NCBI RefSeq assembly: GCF_900129135.1 | Contig: NZ_FQVI01000015.1 | Span: 38,448-102,447 of the forward strand | Origin: Lactonifactor longoviformis DSM 17459 | GTDB taxonomy: Bacteria > Bacillota > Clostridia > Lachnospirales > Lachnospiraceae | Direction of reading: 5' to 3' | DNA: 64,000 bases | Shown here: positions 25,270-35,341 of the stretch, in pieces | Layout: the number at the start of each line of letters is the position of its first letter | Position numbering within the stretch: the stretch's first letter is position 1 | Position numbers and translations under genes: made by a program | Notes under the pieces: generated by a model | What the model was told of the DNA's origin: nothing | Database searches by the model: none | Seen by the model: only the letters and a program-made list of their open reading frames with translations

Positions 25270-26115
25270 ATGAATATACGTGAACGTTTAAAAGATAAAA
25301 AAAGAATTGTGATTAAGATAGGTTCCTCCTCTCTGACCCATGCAGAGACGGGGAGACTGAATCTCACAAAGATGGAAATTTTGGTAAGGGAATTAAGCGA
25401 TCTTCACAATCAGGGGAAGGACATTGTGCTCGTCTCTTCCGGTGCAATCGCTGTGGGCAGCCGGGTAATGGGCATTGACAGAAAGCCGAATTCTGTATCG
25501 GAAAAGCAGGCATGTGCAGCGATTGGGCAGGCCCGTCTGATGATGATCTATCAGAAGCTTTTTTCTGAGTATAACCAAACCGCGGCCCAGGTGCTAATGA
25601 CAAAGAACACTATGGTGGATAACCTGAACCGCCAGAATGCCAAGAATACGTTTAAGGAACTGCTGCACATGGGGGCAATCCCTATTGTCAACGAGAATGA
25701 TACTATCTCTACCTATGAAATTGAATTCGGGGATAACGACAATCTCTCTGCCGTAGTTGCGGCTCTGATCGGAGCGGATCTTCTGATTTTGCTCTCAGAT
25801 ATTGACGGTTTATTTACCGATGATCCCAATGCAAATCCTAATGCACGTTTTATCGAGGTGGTTGAGACCATTGATGATACCTTACTGGGTATGGGCAAAT
25901 CCAGCACCGGAAGCAATGTGGGGACCGGAGGGATGGCCACGAAGCTTTCCGCCGCTACCATAGCAACCAGTGCGGGGGCGGATATGGTGATCGCCAATGG
26001 AAAGGATTTCCATATTATTCACAAGATAATATCTGGCCGCAATCACGGCACCTTATTTCTGGCCAATGCCAAAGAAGAATTTTATCTGATAGACTATATA
26101 GAAAAATTATTGTAA
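25270..26115 (+). CDS. proB: Glutamate 5-kinase ProB (without PUA domain)
   Basis: A 281-residue amino-acid kinase that phosphorylates glutamate in the first step of proline synthesis. The motifs KIGSSSLT, LVSSGAIAVG, the substrate loop NENDTISTYEIEFGDND and the nucleotide site GTGGMATKLSAA are present. It stops after the kinase domain: the C-terminal PUA domain of E. coli ProB is absent, as in many Firmicutes. The downstream order is proB, a DUF896 gene, 5-formyl-THF cyclo-ligase, proA, all with gaps under 25 bases or overlaps, forming one operon. Confidence 0.96.
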   Translation: MNIRERLKDKKRIVIKIGSSSLTHAETGRLNLTKMEILVRELSDLHNQGKDIVLVSSGAIAVGSRVMGIDRKPNSVSEKQACAAIGQARLMMIYQKLFSEYNQTAAQVLMTKNTMVDNLNRQNAKNTFKELLHMGAIPIVNENDTISTYEIEFGDNDNLSAVVAALIGADLLILLSDIDGLFTDDPNANPNARFIEVVETIDDTLLGMGKSSTGSNVGTGGMATKLSAATIATSAGADMVIANGKDFHIIHKIISGRNHGTLFLANAKEEFYLIDYIEKLL

Positions 26116-26134
26116 AAGGAGAACACAGTAAACT

Positions 26135-26356
26135 ATGGATCCAATGAAACTAAACCGAATCAATGAACTGGCAAGAAAGGCCAAAGCAGAAGGCCTCACG
26201 GATGCTGAGAGGGAAGAACAGGCTAAGCTTCGCCAGGAGTATATCGCACTGGTGCGGATGAATCTCAGATCTCAGCTTGATTCAATTGATTTGGTAGAAA
26301 AAGACGGAAGCGTCGTTAATCTGGGGGAAAAGTATGGAAGCAAAAAAGGTCATTAG
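26135..26356 (+). CDS. DUF896 (UPF0291, YnzC-like) protein
   Basis: A small helical protein of 73 residues. The conserved start INELARKAKAEGLTDAEREEQAKLRQEYI and basic C-terminus match UPF0291/YnzC. YnzC of Bacillus is induced in the SOS response; the molecular role is unknown. The start is at 26135 with an ATG at 26144 as alternative. It overlaps the downstream gene by 23 bases and lies within the proline operon. Confidence 0.9.
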   Translation: MDPMKLNRINELARKAKAEGLTDAEREEQAKLRQEYIALVRMNLRSQLDSIDLVEKDGSVVNLGEKYGSKKGH

Positions 26357-26882
26357 AAAAGAGATATTTAAGAAGAGAAGTGAAGCGACAGAGGAACAGG
26401 TACTGGCAGACAGCCATTTGATTATGGAGAAGCTGTTTTTGCTCCCTGAATTCCAAGAAGCCTCCTGTATCTATGCGTATGCAGACTACAATCATGAGGT
26501 TTCCACAAAAGAGCTTATCACCCATGCCTGGGAAATGGGGAAAAAGGTGGCGGTACCGAAAGTACACGGCAAGGATATGATTTTTTACCAGCTGGACTCC
26601 TTTGATCAGCTGGAACCAGGATATTTTCAGATTCCGGAACCAGCCAGAGGGGAAGCCGTGGAGTGGGAGGACGCTCTGATGATAGTCCCGGGAGTTGCCT
26701 TTGACCGGGCGCGCCACCGGGTGGGGTACGGACAGGGATTCTATGACCGGTATCTCAGCAGGCACACCAAACATCCCACTGTTGCAGTGGCTTTTGATTT
26801 CCAGCTGGTGCCCGAAGCACCTTACGAAGAGACGGATATCCTTCCGGATAAACTGGTGACGGAAAAAGAGATCATAGAATAG
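26334..26882 (+). CDS. 5-formyltetrahydrofolate cyclo-ligase
   Basis: A 182-residue MTHFS-family enzyme that converts 5-formyl-THF to 5,10-methenyl-THF using ATP. The C-terminal signature [22 protein letters not shown] and the N-terminal [12 protein letters not shown] are present, and the length is normal. It starts inside the DUF896 gene (23-base overlap) with a GGGG-rich site upstream, so translation is coupled. The gene is commonly called ygfA or fau in other bacteria. Confidence 0.93.
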   Translation: MEAKKVIRKEIFKKRSEATEEQVLADSHLIMEKLFLLPEFQEASCIYAYADYNHEVSTKELITHAWEMGKKVAVPKVHGKDMIFYQLDSFDQLEPGYFQIPEPARGEAVEWEDALMIVPGVAFDRARHRVGYGQGFYDRYLSRHTKHPTVAVAFDFQLVPEAPYEETDILPDKLVTEKEIIE

Positions 26883-26904
26883 CAGTAAGCAGGGGGAAAG
26901 AACT

Positions 26905-28161
26905 ATGGCGAACACAATGCTGGAACAGATAGGAAGAAAAGCCAGGGACGCAGAAATCATGCTGCGGGGCCTGGAGACATCAGTTAAAAATGAAGTGCTT
27001 GTAAAAGCAGCTGATGATCTGCGTACATATACAGATATTATTCTGAAAGCCAATGCGGCTGATGTGGCCAGGGGAAAAGAAAAGGGAATGCCGGAAGGGC
27101 TCCTGGATCGTCTGACACTGACCGGGGAGCGGATTCAGGGTATGGCTGAGGGGCTGTACCAGCTGGCAAAGCTGGATGATCCTGTGGGGGAAGTACTGGG
27201 AATGAAAAAGCGTCCCAATGGTCTGCTCATCGGACAGAAAAGAGTTCCTCTGGGGGTTGTGGGCATTATCTATGAGGCAAGACCTAATGTTACGGCAGAT
27301 GCCTTCGGACTTTGCTTCAAAACCGGAAATGCGGCCATATTAAAGGGCGGAAGCGATGCCATAGAATCCAATCAGGCTATTGTAGCCTGTATCCGCAGAA
27401 GCCTGGAGTCCTGCGGAGTCACTCCGGATGCATTATCTCTGATTACAGATACTTCCAGAGAGACGGCGGCGGCCTTCATGAAGCTGAATCAATATGTGGA
27501 TGTGCTGATTCCCCGGGGAGGTGCAGGTCTGATTCGCACCGTGGTAAATGAAAGCACCATTCCTGTGATCGAGACAGGTACCGGGAACTGTCATATCTAT
27601 GTAGATGAGTCTGCTGACCTCTCTATGGCGGCGGATATTGTCACGAATGCCAAAACGCAGAGAGTTGGTGTCTGCAATGCCTGTGAATCCCTTCTGGTGC
27701 ACGGCAGAGCGGCCAAAGCTTTTCTCCCTCTTCTGGCAGCCCGCCTGGCCCGGACCCATGAAGTTGAATTGCGCGCCGATGAACGGGCGCTCTCTCTTCT
27801 GCCTGGCGCGGTGCCTGCACAACCGGATGACTGGGGCAGAGAATATCTGGATTATATCCTGTCCGTAAAGATTGTAGACTCTCTGGATGAGGCCATTGCC
27901 CATATAAATAAGTACAATACCAAGCATTCAGAGGCTATCATCACAAATGATTATGCACATGCGCAGAAATTCCTGGATGAAATAGATGCGGCCGCGGTGT
28001 ATGTGAATGCCTCCACTCGTTTTACAGATGGCTTTGAGTTCGGTTATGGAGCTGAGATTGGCATCAGCACACAGAAACTGCACGCCAGGGGCCCCATGGG
28101 TCTTCTGGCGCTGACCACAACCAAATATATCATCTATGGAAACGGACAGATACGTCCATAG
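26905..28161 (+). CDS. proA: Gamma-glutamyl phosphate reductase ProA
   Basis: A 418-residue NADPH-dependent aldehyde dehydrogenase-like enzyme making glutamate-5-semialdehyde, the second step of proline synthesis. The motifs [21 protein letters not shown], the catalytic cysteine in RVGVCNACE, and [18 protein letters not shown] are present. It is the last gene of the pro operon, 22 bases after the cyclo-ligase. Confidence 0.97.
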   Translation: MANTMLEQIGRKARDAEIMLRGLETSVKNEVLVKAADDLRTYTDIILKANAADVARGKEKGMPEGLLDRLTLTGERIQGMAEGLYQLAKLDDPVGEVLGMKKRPNGLLIGQKRVPLGVVGIIYEARPNVTADAFGLCFKTGNAAILKGGSDAIESNQAIVACIRRSLESCGVTPDALSLITDTSRETAAAFMKLNQYVDVLIPRGGAGLIRTVVNESTIPVIETGTGNCHIYVDESADLSMAADIVTNAKTQRVGVCNACESLLVHGRAAKAFLPLLAARLARTHEVELRADERALSLLPGAVPAQPDDWGREYLDYILSVKIVDSLDEAIAHINKYNTKHSEAIITNDYAHAQKFLDEIDAAAVYVNASTRFTDGFEFGYGAEIGISTQKLHARGPMGLLALTTTKYIIYGNGQIRP

Positions 28162-28176
28162 GTGTCATAAAAGAAA

Positions 28177-28283
28177 CCTCCTCTTCATATACTTTAGTGG
28201 AAACATTTGTCTGCGGACATTCTTTACATGTTCTGCGGGCAGGCGCACGGCAGAATGCCGTACGTTAAAGTATGCAGAGGAGG
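28177..28283 (+). promoter_or_regulatory. Leader that can hide the M14 peptidase ribosome site
   Basis: CCTCCTCT (28177-28184) is the exact complement of AGAGGAGG (28276-28283), the Shine-Dalgarno sequence of the next gene. Pairing continues inward through CATA and CTTTA (28186-28196) with a 2-base bulge. A second hairpin TTCTGC/GCAGAA (28231-28236, 28250-28255) lies in the loop. The fold would block translation until opened. Confidence 0.55.
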
Positions 28284-28289
28284 CTTTTT

Positions 28290-29180
28290 ATGATTTCTTT
28301 AGACAAGCACTATACATATGACGAACTATACGATGCTATGGAACTTCTGGCTGCCGCCTACTCAGATTTTCTTATTTTCCGGAATATAGGACTCAGTCAT
28401 GACAATCGCCCGATTCCTATGATACGGCTGGGCTTGGGAGAACAGGTTCTCATATGTACAGCCGGTATCCACGGAAGAGAGAGTGTGAATCCGGCTGTTT
28501 TGGTCCGCATGATAGAAGAGTACAGCGAGGCCTATGAGAAGCGTACCTTATTATACGATATCTATGACGTACATAAACTCTGTAATACCTATTCTATTTG
28601 TTTTGTGCCCCTGGTGAATCCGGATGGCTATGAAACAGCCCTTCAGGGATTTTCCGGGATCCGCCATCCGGTGCTGCGGCACAGCATGCGGATGAAAGAG
28701 ATTGACTGGAGTGTTTGGAAATACAACGCCAGGTGCGTAGACATTAACAGAAATTTCCCCTGCAAATCCTACGTTCAGCAGCAGCCTGAAGATTATCCCG
28801 GGAGTGAGAATGAGACGAAAGCTCTCATTGAACTTTTTCACAGCTATGAAACCGTGGCCTATCTGGACTTTCATTCCAGGGGAAGACTGATTTACTACTA
28901 CAGAAATGCTATGCCCTTTCTGTACAACCAGAAAAGTTTCCGCCTGGCCCGCCAGCTGCAGAAAATCTGCCATTACGCACTCGGCAAAAAGGAAGAAGAA
29001 TTCTTATCCGTAATCAGCGGGGGAAACTCCGTAAATTACTATTCTGAAACCTTTCAGAAGCCCGCAATCACCATAGAAACCGTACCGGACGAGGCTTCCT
29101 TTCCCCTGTCGGCGGATTATCAAGCCGAGACCTATGCCGAAATCCGTTCCGTTCCTCTTGCGGTTTTGAAAATGTCTTGA
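28290..29180 (+). CDS. M14-family zinc carboxypeptidase
   Basis: A protein of 296 residues. It has the zinc motif H61-x2-E64 in IHGRESVNP, the third ligand H195 in YLDFHSRG, and the substrate arginine/asparagine motif CVDINRNFP, as in M14 carboxypeptidases of the gamma-D-glutamyl-diamino acid type. It lacks a signal peptide, so it likely acts in the cytosol, perhaps on cell-wall peptides taken up or made in sporulation. ATG 28290 is chosen behind GAGGAGG. It is preceded by a structured leader and followed closely by miaB. The peptide substrate is not predictable. Confidence 0.88.
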   Translation: MISLDKHYTYDELYDAMELLAAAYSDFLIFRNIGLSHDNRPIPMIRLGLGEQVLICTAGIHGRESVNPAVLVRMIEEYSEAYEKRTLLYDIYDVHKLCNTYSICFVPLVNPDGYETALQGFSGIRHPVLRHSMRMKEIDWSVWKYNARCVDINRNFPCKSYVQQQPEDYPGSENETKALIELFHSYETVAYLDFHSRGRLIYYYRNAMPFLYNQKSFRLARQLQKICHYALGKKEEEFLSVISGGNSVNYYSETFQKPAITIETVPDEASFPLSADYQAETYAEIRSVPLAVLKMS

Positions 29181-29236
29181 AAATACAAGATATGGTTGGT
29201 ATAATTGCTGATGAACACGAAAGAAAGGAAATTATT

Positions 29237-30691
29237 ATGTCAAATATTTCTATGGATACAATAGATATTACAGGGGAAGCCCCCCTGGAAGAACCTCAAA
29301 GACAGTATTATTATATGGCAGCAGCCAAAAAGAAAATTGGGGAAGCTTCCAAAAAGCTGGGGCGCCCCCTGACTTTTTGCGTGAATACTTTTGGCTGTCA
29401 GATGAATGCCAGGGATTCTGAAAAGCTTGTGGGGGTTCTGGAGGAGATCGGATATGAGCAGGCGGATTCGGAACAGGCGGATTTCGTTATTTACAACACC
29501 TGTACCGTCCGGGAGAATGCCAATCAGAGAGTCTATGGCCGTCTGGGTTATCTCCACAGTCTGAAAAAAAAGAACCCTCATATGATGATCGCCCTCTGCG
29601 GCTGCATGATGCAGGAACCCCACGTGGTTGAAAAATTGAAGAAAAGCTATTCCTTTGTGGACCTTATTTTCGGAACCCATAACATTTACAAATTCCCGGA
29701 ATTGATTGCCACGGCTCTGGATTCCAATCGAATGGTGATTGATATCTGGAAGGATACGGATCAGATTGTAGAAGATCTGCCCAGTGAACGGAAATATCCC
29801 TTCAAATCAGGTGTCAATATCATGTTTGGCTGCAATAACTTCTGCAGCTACTGCATAGTACCCTATGTCCGGGGACGTGAGAGAAGCAGGAACCCAAGAG
29901 ATATTATACGGGAAATCGAAGCACTCGCTGCTGATGGGGTGGCAGAAATCATGCTTTTAGGGCAGAATGTGAACTCCTATGGGAAGACACTGGAAACGCC
30001 TATGACCTTTGCCGCACTTCTCCGGGAGATTGAAAAGGTTGAGGGAATTCAGCGGATCCGCTTTATGACTTCTCATCCAAAGGATCTCTCAGATGAATTG
30101 ATCCAGGTTATGAAAGAGAGCAAAAAAATTTGTCCTCATCTCCATCTGCCGCTCCAGTCCGGCAGCAGCCGGATTCTGGAAAAGATGAACCGGCATTATA
30201 CAAAAGAGAGATACCTACAATTAGTGGATAAAATCAGAGCCGCTGTTCCCGATATATCCCTGACCACAGATATTATCGTAGGCTTTCCCCAGGAGACAGA
30301 AGAAGATTTTCTGGAAACGCTGGATGTTATCAGAAGAGTAAGGTATGACAGTGCTTTCACTTTTATCTATTCCAAAAGAACTGGAACTCCGGCGGCTGCT
30401 ATGGAGGACCAGGTTCCGGAGGAGGTAGTAAAGGAGCGCTTCGACCGTCTGCTGAAAGAGGTGCAGGAAATCTCAAGGGAGACCTCTTCACGGCTTACCG
30501 GAACGGTACAGGAGGTTCTAGTAGAAGAAGTGAATGAACATGACAATTCTCTGGTGACAGGGCGGATGGGAAATAATCTGCTGGTACATTTTCCGGGGGA
30601 TGCCTCTATGATAGGAAAATTATGCAGAGTTTCGCTGGACGAATGTAAAGGTTTTTACTATATGGGGACAGCAATAAAAGACGAAGGATAA
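29237..30691 (+). CDS. miaB: tRNA (N6-isopentenyl-adenosine-37-C2)-methylthiotransferase MiaB
   Basis: A 484-residue radical SAM enzyme that adds a methylthio group to i6A37 in tRNA. The UPF0004 domain cysteines C54, C89 and C123 bind one [4Fe-4S]; the radical SAM CxxxCxxC is at C199, C203, C206 (GCNNFCSYC); the TRAM domain ends the protein. ATG 29237 behind AAAGGA is used rather than 29177, which overlaps the peptidase gene. It heads a miaB-mutS-mutL-miaA run, so both enzymes of the ms2i6A pathway are in one operon. Confidence 0.96.
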   Translation: MSNISMDTIDITGEAPLEEPQRQYYYMAAAKKKIGEASKKLGRPLTFCVNTFGCQMNARDSEKLVGVLEEIGYEQADSEQADFVIYNTCTVRENANQRVYGRLGYLHSLKKKNPHMMIALCGCMMQEPHVVEKLKKSYSFVDLIFGTHNIYKFPELIATALDSNRMVIDIWKDTDQIVEDLPSERKYPFKSGVNIMFGCNNFCSYCIVPYVRGRERSRNPRDIIREIEALAADGVAEIMLLGQNVNSYGKTLETPMTFAALLREIEKVEGIQRIRFMTSHPKDLSDELIQVMKESKKICPHLHLPLQSGSSRILEKMNRHYTKERYLQLVDKIRAAVPDISLTTDIIVGFPQETEEDFLETLDVIRRVRYDSAFTFIYSKRTGTPAAAMEDQVPEEVVKERFDRLLKEVQEISRETSSRLTGTVQEVLVEEVNEHDNSLVTGRMGNNLLVHFPGDASMIGKLCRVSLDECKGFYYMGTAIKDEG

Positions 30692-30696
30692 AGGGA

Positions 30697-33366
30697 ATGG
30701 AAATTAACAGAGATAAATTATCACCAATGATGCAACATTATTTAAAGACAAAGGATGAATATCCGGACTGTATCTTATTCTACCGTCTGGGTGATTTCTA
30801 TGAGATGTTCTTTGACGATGCACTGACGGTTTCCAGAGAACTGGAACTTACCCTGACAGGCAAGGACTGTGGAATGGAAGAGCGGGCTCCCATGTGCGGA
30901 GTTCCTTTTCATGCTGCGGAGACGTATATAAACCGTCTCATTGAAAAGGGATATAAAGCGGCAATCTGTGAACAGGTGGAGGACCCCAAACAGGCAAAGG
31001 GTATGGTAAAGAGGGAAGTCGTGCGGGTAGTCACCCCCGGTACGACTCTGAATACCCAGGCCCTGGACGAGACAAAGAACAATTATATCATGTCCCTGGT
31101 CTATATTGACGAAATCTTTGGAATTGCCGTGGCGGATGTCACTACAGGGGATTGCTTCCTCACAGAGGTAAATAAATCCCGAAAGCTTTTGGACGAGATC
31201 AATAAGTTTTCCCCGGCAGAAATCATCTGCAATGAACCATTTTATATGTGCGGGATTGATATACAGGATATGCGGAACCGTCTGGGAATCACCGTATACT
31301 CACTGGATAACTGGTATTTTGACGACGAATTGTGCAGGCGTGCTCTCCTGGAGCATTTTCAGGTAAAATCTCTGGAAGGACTGGGGTTAAAGGATTATGA
31401 CTGCGGAGTAATTGCAGCGGGTGCTCTGTTTCAGTATCTTACAGAGACGCAGAAGACTTCGCTCTCCCATATGACTACCATAACCCCCTATATTACAGAC
31501 TGCTTTATGCTCATAGACAGTTCCAGCCGGAGAAATCTGGAACTGGTGGAAACACTTCGGGAAAAGCAGAAAAGAGGTTCTCTTCTATGGGTGCTGGACA
31601 AGACAAAAACCGCTATGGGAGCCAGAATGCTCAGAAGCTTTGTAGAGCAGCCTCTGATTGAAGAGGAATCCATCAACCGGCGCCTGGACGCCATCGGGGA
31701 ACTGAATGAGAAGGCCATCTCCAGGGAGGAGATACGGGAATATCTCGGACCAGTTTACGATTTGGAGCGTCTGGTAAGCCGTGTCAGCTACCAGTCAGCT
31801 AACCCCAGGGATCTCATAGCGTTTAAATCCTCCCTTCAAATGCTCCCTTATATCAGGCAGATTTTAGGAGAGTTCTCCTGTGCGGAACTGGTTTCTGTCA
31901 GGGAGGAAATGGACGATCTCCAGGACCTCTTTCAGCTCATTGACCGCGCTGTTTTGGAAGAACCTCCTTTGGCTATGAAAGAGGGAGGCATTATAAAAGA
32001 AGGATACAACGATGAGGTAGACAAGTTCCGCCGTGCAAAGACGGAAGGAAAAAGTATGCTGGCAGAGCTGGAGACAAAGGAGCGGGAGAGCACCGGCATC
32101 AAAAATCTCAAGGTGAAATACAATAAAGTTTTCGGTTACTACCTGGAAGTGACGAATTCTTTTCTTTCTATGGTACCTGACACTTATACAAGAAAGCAGA
32201 CACTGACCAATGCGGAACGTTTTATCACACCGGAGCTGAAAGAGCTGGAAGATACGATTTTAGGTGCGGAGGATAAGTTATTCGCTCTGGAGTATGAGCT
32301 GTTTGCCCAGGTGCGGGAAACCATTGCAAAAGAAGTGCTGCGGATTCAGAAGACGGCCAAGGCCATTGCGCGTCTGGACGTTTTCGCGTCTCTTTCTGTA
32401 GTGGCGCAGAGGAATCAGTATATTAGGCCAAAGATTAATACCAAAGGAGTTGTAGATATCAAAGGAGGGCGCCATCCGGTGGTGGAGAAAATGATCTCCA
32501 ATGATATGTTTATTCCCAATGACACGTATCTGGATAACAATAAGAACAGAGTGTCCGTAATCACAGGCCCCAACATGGCCGGAAAATCTACGTATATGCG
32601 GCAGACAGCCTTGATTGTGCTCATGGCACAGGTGGGCTGCTTTGTTCCGGCGAAGGAAGCAAACATAGGAATTGTGGACCGCATCTTTACAAGAGTGGGA
32701 GCATCTGACGATCTGGCAAGCGGACAGAGTACGTTCATGGTTGAGATGACAGAGGTTGCCAATATACTGAGAAATGCAACACCCAAAAGCCTGCTGATTC
32801 TGGATGAAATCGGGCGGGGCACCAGTACCTTTGACGGACTCAGCATTGCATGGGCTGTGATTGAACATATCAGCAATCCAAAACTTCTGGGGGCAAAAAC
32901 ATTATTTGCAACCCATTACCATGAATTGACGGAGCTGGAAGGAAAGCTATCCGGGGTAAACAATTACTGCATTGCCGTAAAAGAGAAGGGGGACGATATT
33001 GTATTCCTCCGCAAAATTGTAAAGGGCGGTGCGGACAAAAGCTATGGCATTCAGGTGGCTAAGCTTGCGGGCGTCCCGGAAACCGTGATTGAACGGGCAA
33101 AGGAACTGGTTGAAGAGCTCAGCGATGCGGATATAACTTCTGCGGTCAAGGAGATTGCAGCGGACTCTGCCCTGACCAGGGGAACCAGAAAAAAAGCACA
33201 GGTTACCTATGACCAGATGGAGCTGGATCAGATCTCTCTTCTGGATACGGTACAGGACAATGATATTTTGGAAGAATTGAAGAACATAGATGTTGGAAAC
33301 CTGACGCCGATTGATGCCCTGAATACCATCTACCGGCTGCAGACAAAATTAAAGAATCGGTGGTGA
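30697..33366 (+). CDS. mutS: DNA mismatch repair protein MutS
   Basis: An 889-residue mismatch sensor. The N-terminal FYRLGDFYEMFFDDA carries the mismatch-stacking phenylalanine. The ATPase domain has Walker A GPNMAGKST near residue 624, then LDEIGRGTSTFDG and the THYHELT switch. It is 6 bases after miaB and is followed by mutL; together they carry out post-replicative mismatch repair. Confidence 0.98.
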   Translation: MEINRDKLSPMMQHYLKTKDEYPDCILFYRLGDFYEMFFDDALTVSRELELTLTGKDCGMEERAPMCGVPFHAAETYINRLIEKGYKAAICEQVEDPKQAKGMVKREVVRVVTPGTTLNTQALDETKNNYIMSLVYIDEIFGIAVADVTTGDCFLTEVNKSRKLLDEINKFSPAEIICNEPFYMCGIDIQDMRNRLGITVYSLDNWYFDDELCRRALLEHFQVKSLEGLGLKDYDCGVIAAGALFQYLTETQKTSLSHMTTITPYITDCFMLIDSSSRRNLELVETLREKQKRGSLLWVLDKTKTAMGARMLRSFVEQPLIEEESINRRLDAIGELNEKAISREEIREYLGPVYDLERLVSRVSYQSANPRDLIAFKSSLQMLPYIRQILGEFSCAELVSVREEMDDLQDLFQLIDRAVLEEPPLAMKEGGIIKEGYNDEVDKFRRAKTEGKSMLAELETKERESTGIKNLKVKYNKVFGYYLEVTNSFLSMVPDTYTRKQTLTNAERFITPELKELEDTILGAEDKLFALEYELFAQVRETIAKEVLRIQKTAKAIARLDVFASLSVVAQRNQYIRPKINTKGVVDIKGGRHPVVEKMISNDMFIPNDTYLDNNKNRVSVITGPNMAGKSTYMRQTALIVLMAQVGCFVPAKEANIGIVDRIFTRVGASDDLASGQSTFMVEMTEVANILRNATPKSLLILDEIGRGTSTFDGLSIAWAVIEHISNPKLLGAKTLFATHYHELTELEGKLSGVNNYCIAVKEKGDDIVFLRKIVKGGADKSYGIQVAKLAGVPETVIERAKELVEELSDADITSAVKEIAADSALTRGTRKKAQVTYDQMELDQISLLDTVQDNDILEELKNIDVGNLTPIDALNTIYRLQTKLKNRW

Positions 33367-33370
33367 TACT

Positions 33371-35332
33371 TTGAGAAAAATAGCAGTACTGGATAAGAGT
33401 ACGATTGACAAAATCGCTGCCGGGGAGGTCGTGGAGCGTCCTGCCTCGGTAGTAAAGGAACTGGTGGAGAATGCCATTGATGCAGGGGCCACCGCTGTAA
33501 CTGTGGAAATAAAAGAAGGGGGCATTTCTTTTATCCGAATCACAGACAATGGATCGGGTATGGAAAAAGAACAGGTGCCCCTTGCTTTTCTGCGTCATGC
33601 CACCAGCAAGATTGCATCGGCAGAGGATTTGACCCGCATATCCTCCCTGGGATTCCGGGGGGAAGCTTTGTCCAGCATTGCTGCTGTCTCACAGGTTGAA
33701 TTAATCACCAAAACGGTCCGGGAGCTGACAGGAACCCGGTATGTCATTGAGGGAGGAGAGGAAAAAGCGCTGGAGGAGATTGGGGCGCCCAACGGAACCA
33801 CCTTTTTAGTGCGCAACCTTTTTTTCAACACTCCCGTACGGGCCAAATTTCTGAAAAGCCCTGTGACAGAAGCCAACTATGTCAGCAGCTTTATGGAACA
33901 GCTGGCTTTGTCCCACAGTGACATCTCTTTTAAGTATATTAGCAACGGACAGACAAAATTACACACTTCAGGAAATAATAATCTAAAAGATGTGATCTAT
34001 CACATCTACGGGAGAGACATTACCAGGGAGCTTATGGAGATTCAATGGGAGAGGAACGGTCTTGCCATTCAGGGATATATGGGAAAGCCTTCTGTCTCCA
34101 GAGGAAACAGGAATTTTGAAAATTATTATGTCAATGGCCGCTACGTGAAAAGTAAGATTATAATGAAAGCTATAGAAGACGCCTATAAGCCATTTCTCAT
34201 GCAGCATAAATATCCGTTTGTCTCTCTTCATCTGACTATGGAGGGCGAAGATCTGGATGTAAATGTACATCCCACAAAGATGGAGGTCCGCTTCAGCAGT
34301 GGGCAGGAGGTGTATCAGGCTGTATATCAGGCACTGCTGGAACAGCTTACGCACAAAGAGCTTATCCCCGAGGTGAGTTTTGACCGCTCCAGAGAGAAAA
34401 AGGAATTGCCTCCGCCCCAGAGCTCCATTCCGGAGCCCTTTGAAAAACAGAGGATAGCCGCCCAAACAGCGGTGCAGCCGCCCGAAGAGACAGCAAAAAC
34501 AGTACATCCGGCAAAGCACGTCCGGGAAAACACGGTATATGCAGCTGTCCGCCCTCAGACAGGGAGCACAGAGGAAAGACCCAGGGTACCCCGGGAACAG
34601 ACGCCGCCGCTGCCTGTACAGCCGCAGGCCGCTCCGGAGGAAGCTGGGATATCCCTGGAGACTGCCGAAAGAGGAGAGGCCGGGAAGAAAGATCACGGGG
34701 AAGCTTCCCAACAGCTGGAATTATTTGAGGAGAAGCTGCTGTCGCCGTCTGCCAGGTCCCGGCACCGTATCATCGGACAGTTATTTGATACGTACTGGCT
34801 GGTAGAGTATGACAATAAATTCTATATTATTGATCAGCATGCTGCTCACGAAAAGGTGCTGTATGAGCGCATTATGAAGGATTTGCAGAATAAGGAGATC
34901 CATTCCCAGTACCTGAGTCCGCCCCTTATCATAGAGCTGAGCATCCAGGAGGAGGAACTCCTGCGGGCTAATATGGAGGTTTTTGCCTCCTTCGGTTTTG
35001 AGATTGAATCCTTTGGGGGGAGAGGCTACAGTATCCGGGCTGTTCCGTCGAATCTTTACGGTGTGGCAGACGCGGAGCTTTTCCTGGAACTTTTAGATCA
35101 TTTGGAGGGAGACACCAAGCGTTCCTCTCTGGAACTTCTGACCCACCGGCTGGCAACTATGGCATGCAAAGCAGCTGTAAAAGGAAACCAGACGTTATCC
35201 TGCAGCGAAGCGGATCGGCTGATTGAGGAACTGCTGACTCTGGATAATCCGTATCACTGTCCTCACGGAAGGCCGACGATTATTGCCATGACCAAATATG
35301 AACTGGAAAAGAAATTTAAACGAATCGTGTAG
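33371..35332 (+). CDS. mutL: DNA mismatch repair protein MutL (with endonuclease motif)
   Basis: A protein of 653 residues with a GHKL ATPase head (NAIDAGAT, ITDNGSGM, GFRGEALSSI), a long proline/glutamine/glutamate-rich linker (about residues 335-470), and a C-terminal domain with the metal-binding endonuclease motif DQHAAHEKVLYE (from D488), ACKAAVKG and CPHGRPT. This marks a nicking MutL, as in bacteria without MutH. The start is TTG 33371, 4 bases after mutS. Confidence 0.96.
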   Translation: MRKIAVLDKSTIDKIAAGEVVERPASVVKELVENAIDAGATAVTVEIKEGGISFIRITDNGSGMEKEQVPLAFLRHATSKIASAEDLTRISSLGFRGEALSSIAAVSQVELITKTVRELTGTRYVIEGGEEKALEEIGAPNGTTFLVRNLFFNTPVRAKFLKSPVTEANYVSSFMEQLALSHSDISFKYISNGQTKLHTSGNNNLKDVIYHIYGRDITRELMEIQWERNGLAIQGYMGKPSVSRGNRNFENYYVNGRYVKSKIIMKAIEDAYKPFLMQHKYPFVSLHLTMEGEDLDVNVHPTKMEVRFSSGQEVYQAVYQALLEQLTHKELIPEVSFDRSREKKELPPPQSSIPEPFEKQRIAAQTAVQPPEETAKTVHPAKHVRENTVYAAVRPQTGSTEERPRVPREQTPPLPVQPQAAPEEAGISLETAERGEAGKKDHGEASQQLELFEEKLLSPSARSRHRIIGQLFDTYWLVEYDNKFYIIDQHAAHEKVLYERIMKDLQNKEIHSQYLSPPLIIELSIQEEELLRANMEVFASFGFEIESFGGRGYSIRAVPSNLYGVADAELFLELLDHLEGDTKRSSLELLTHRLATMACKAAVKGNQTLSCSEADRLIEELLTLDNPYHCPHGRPTIIAMTKYELEKKFKRIV

Positions 35333-35341
35333 GTGAAAAGA

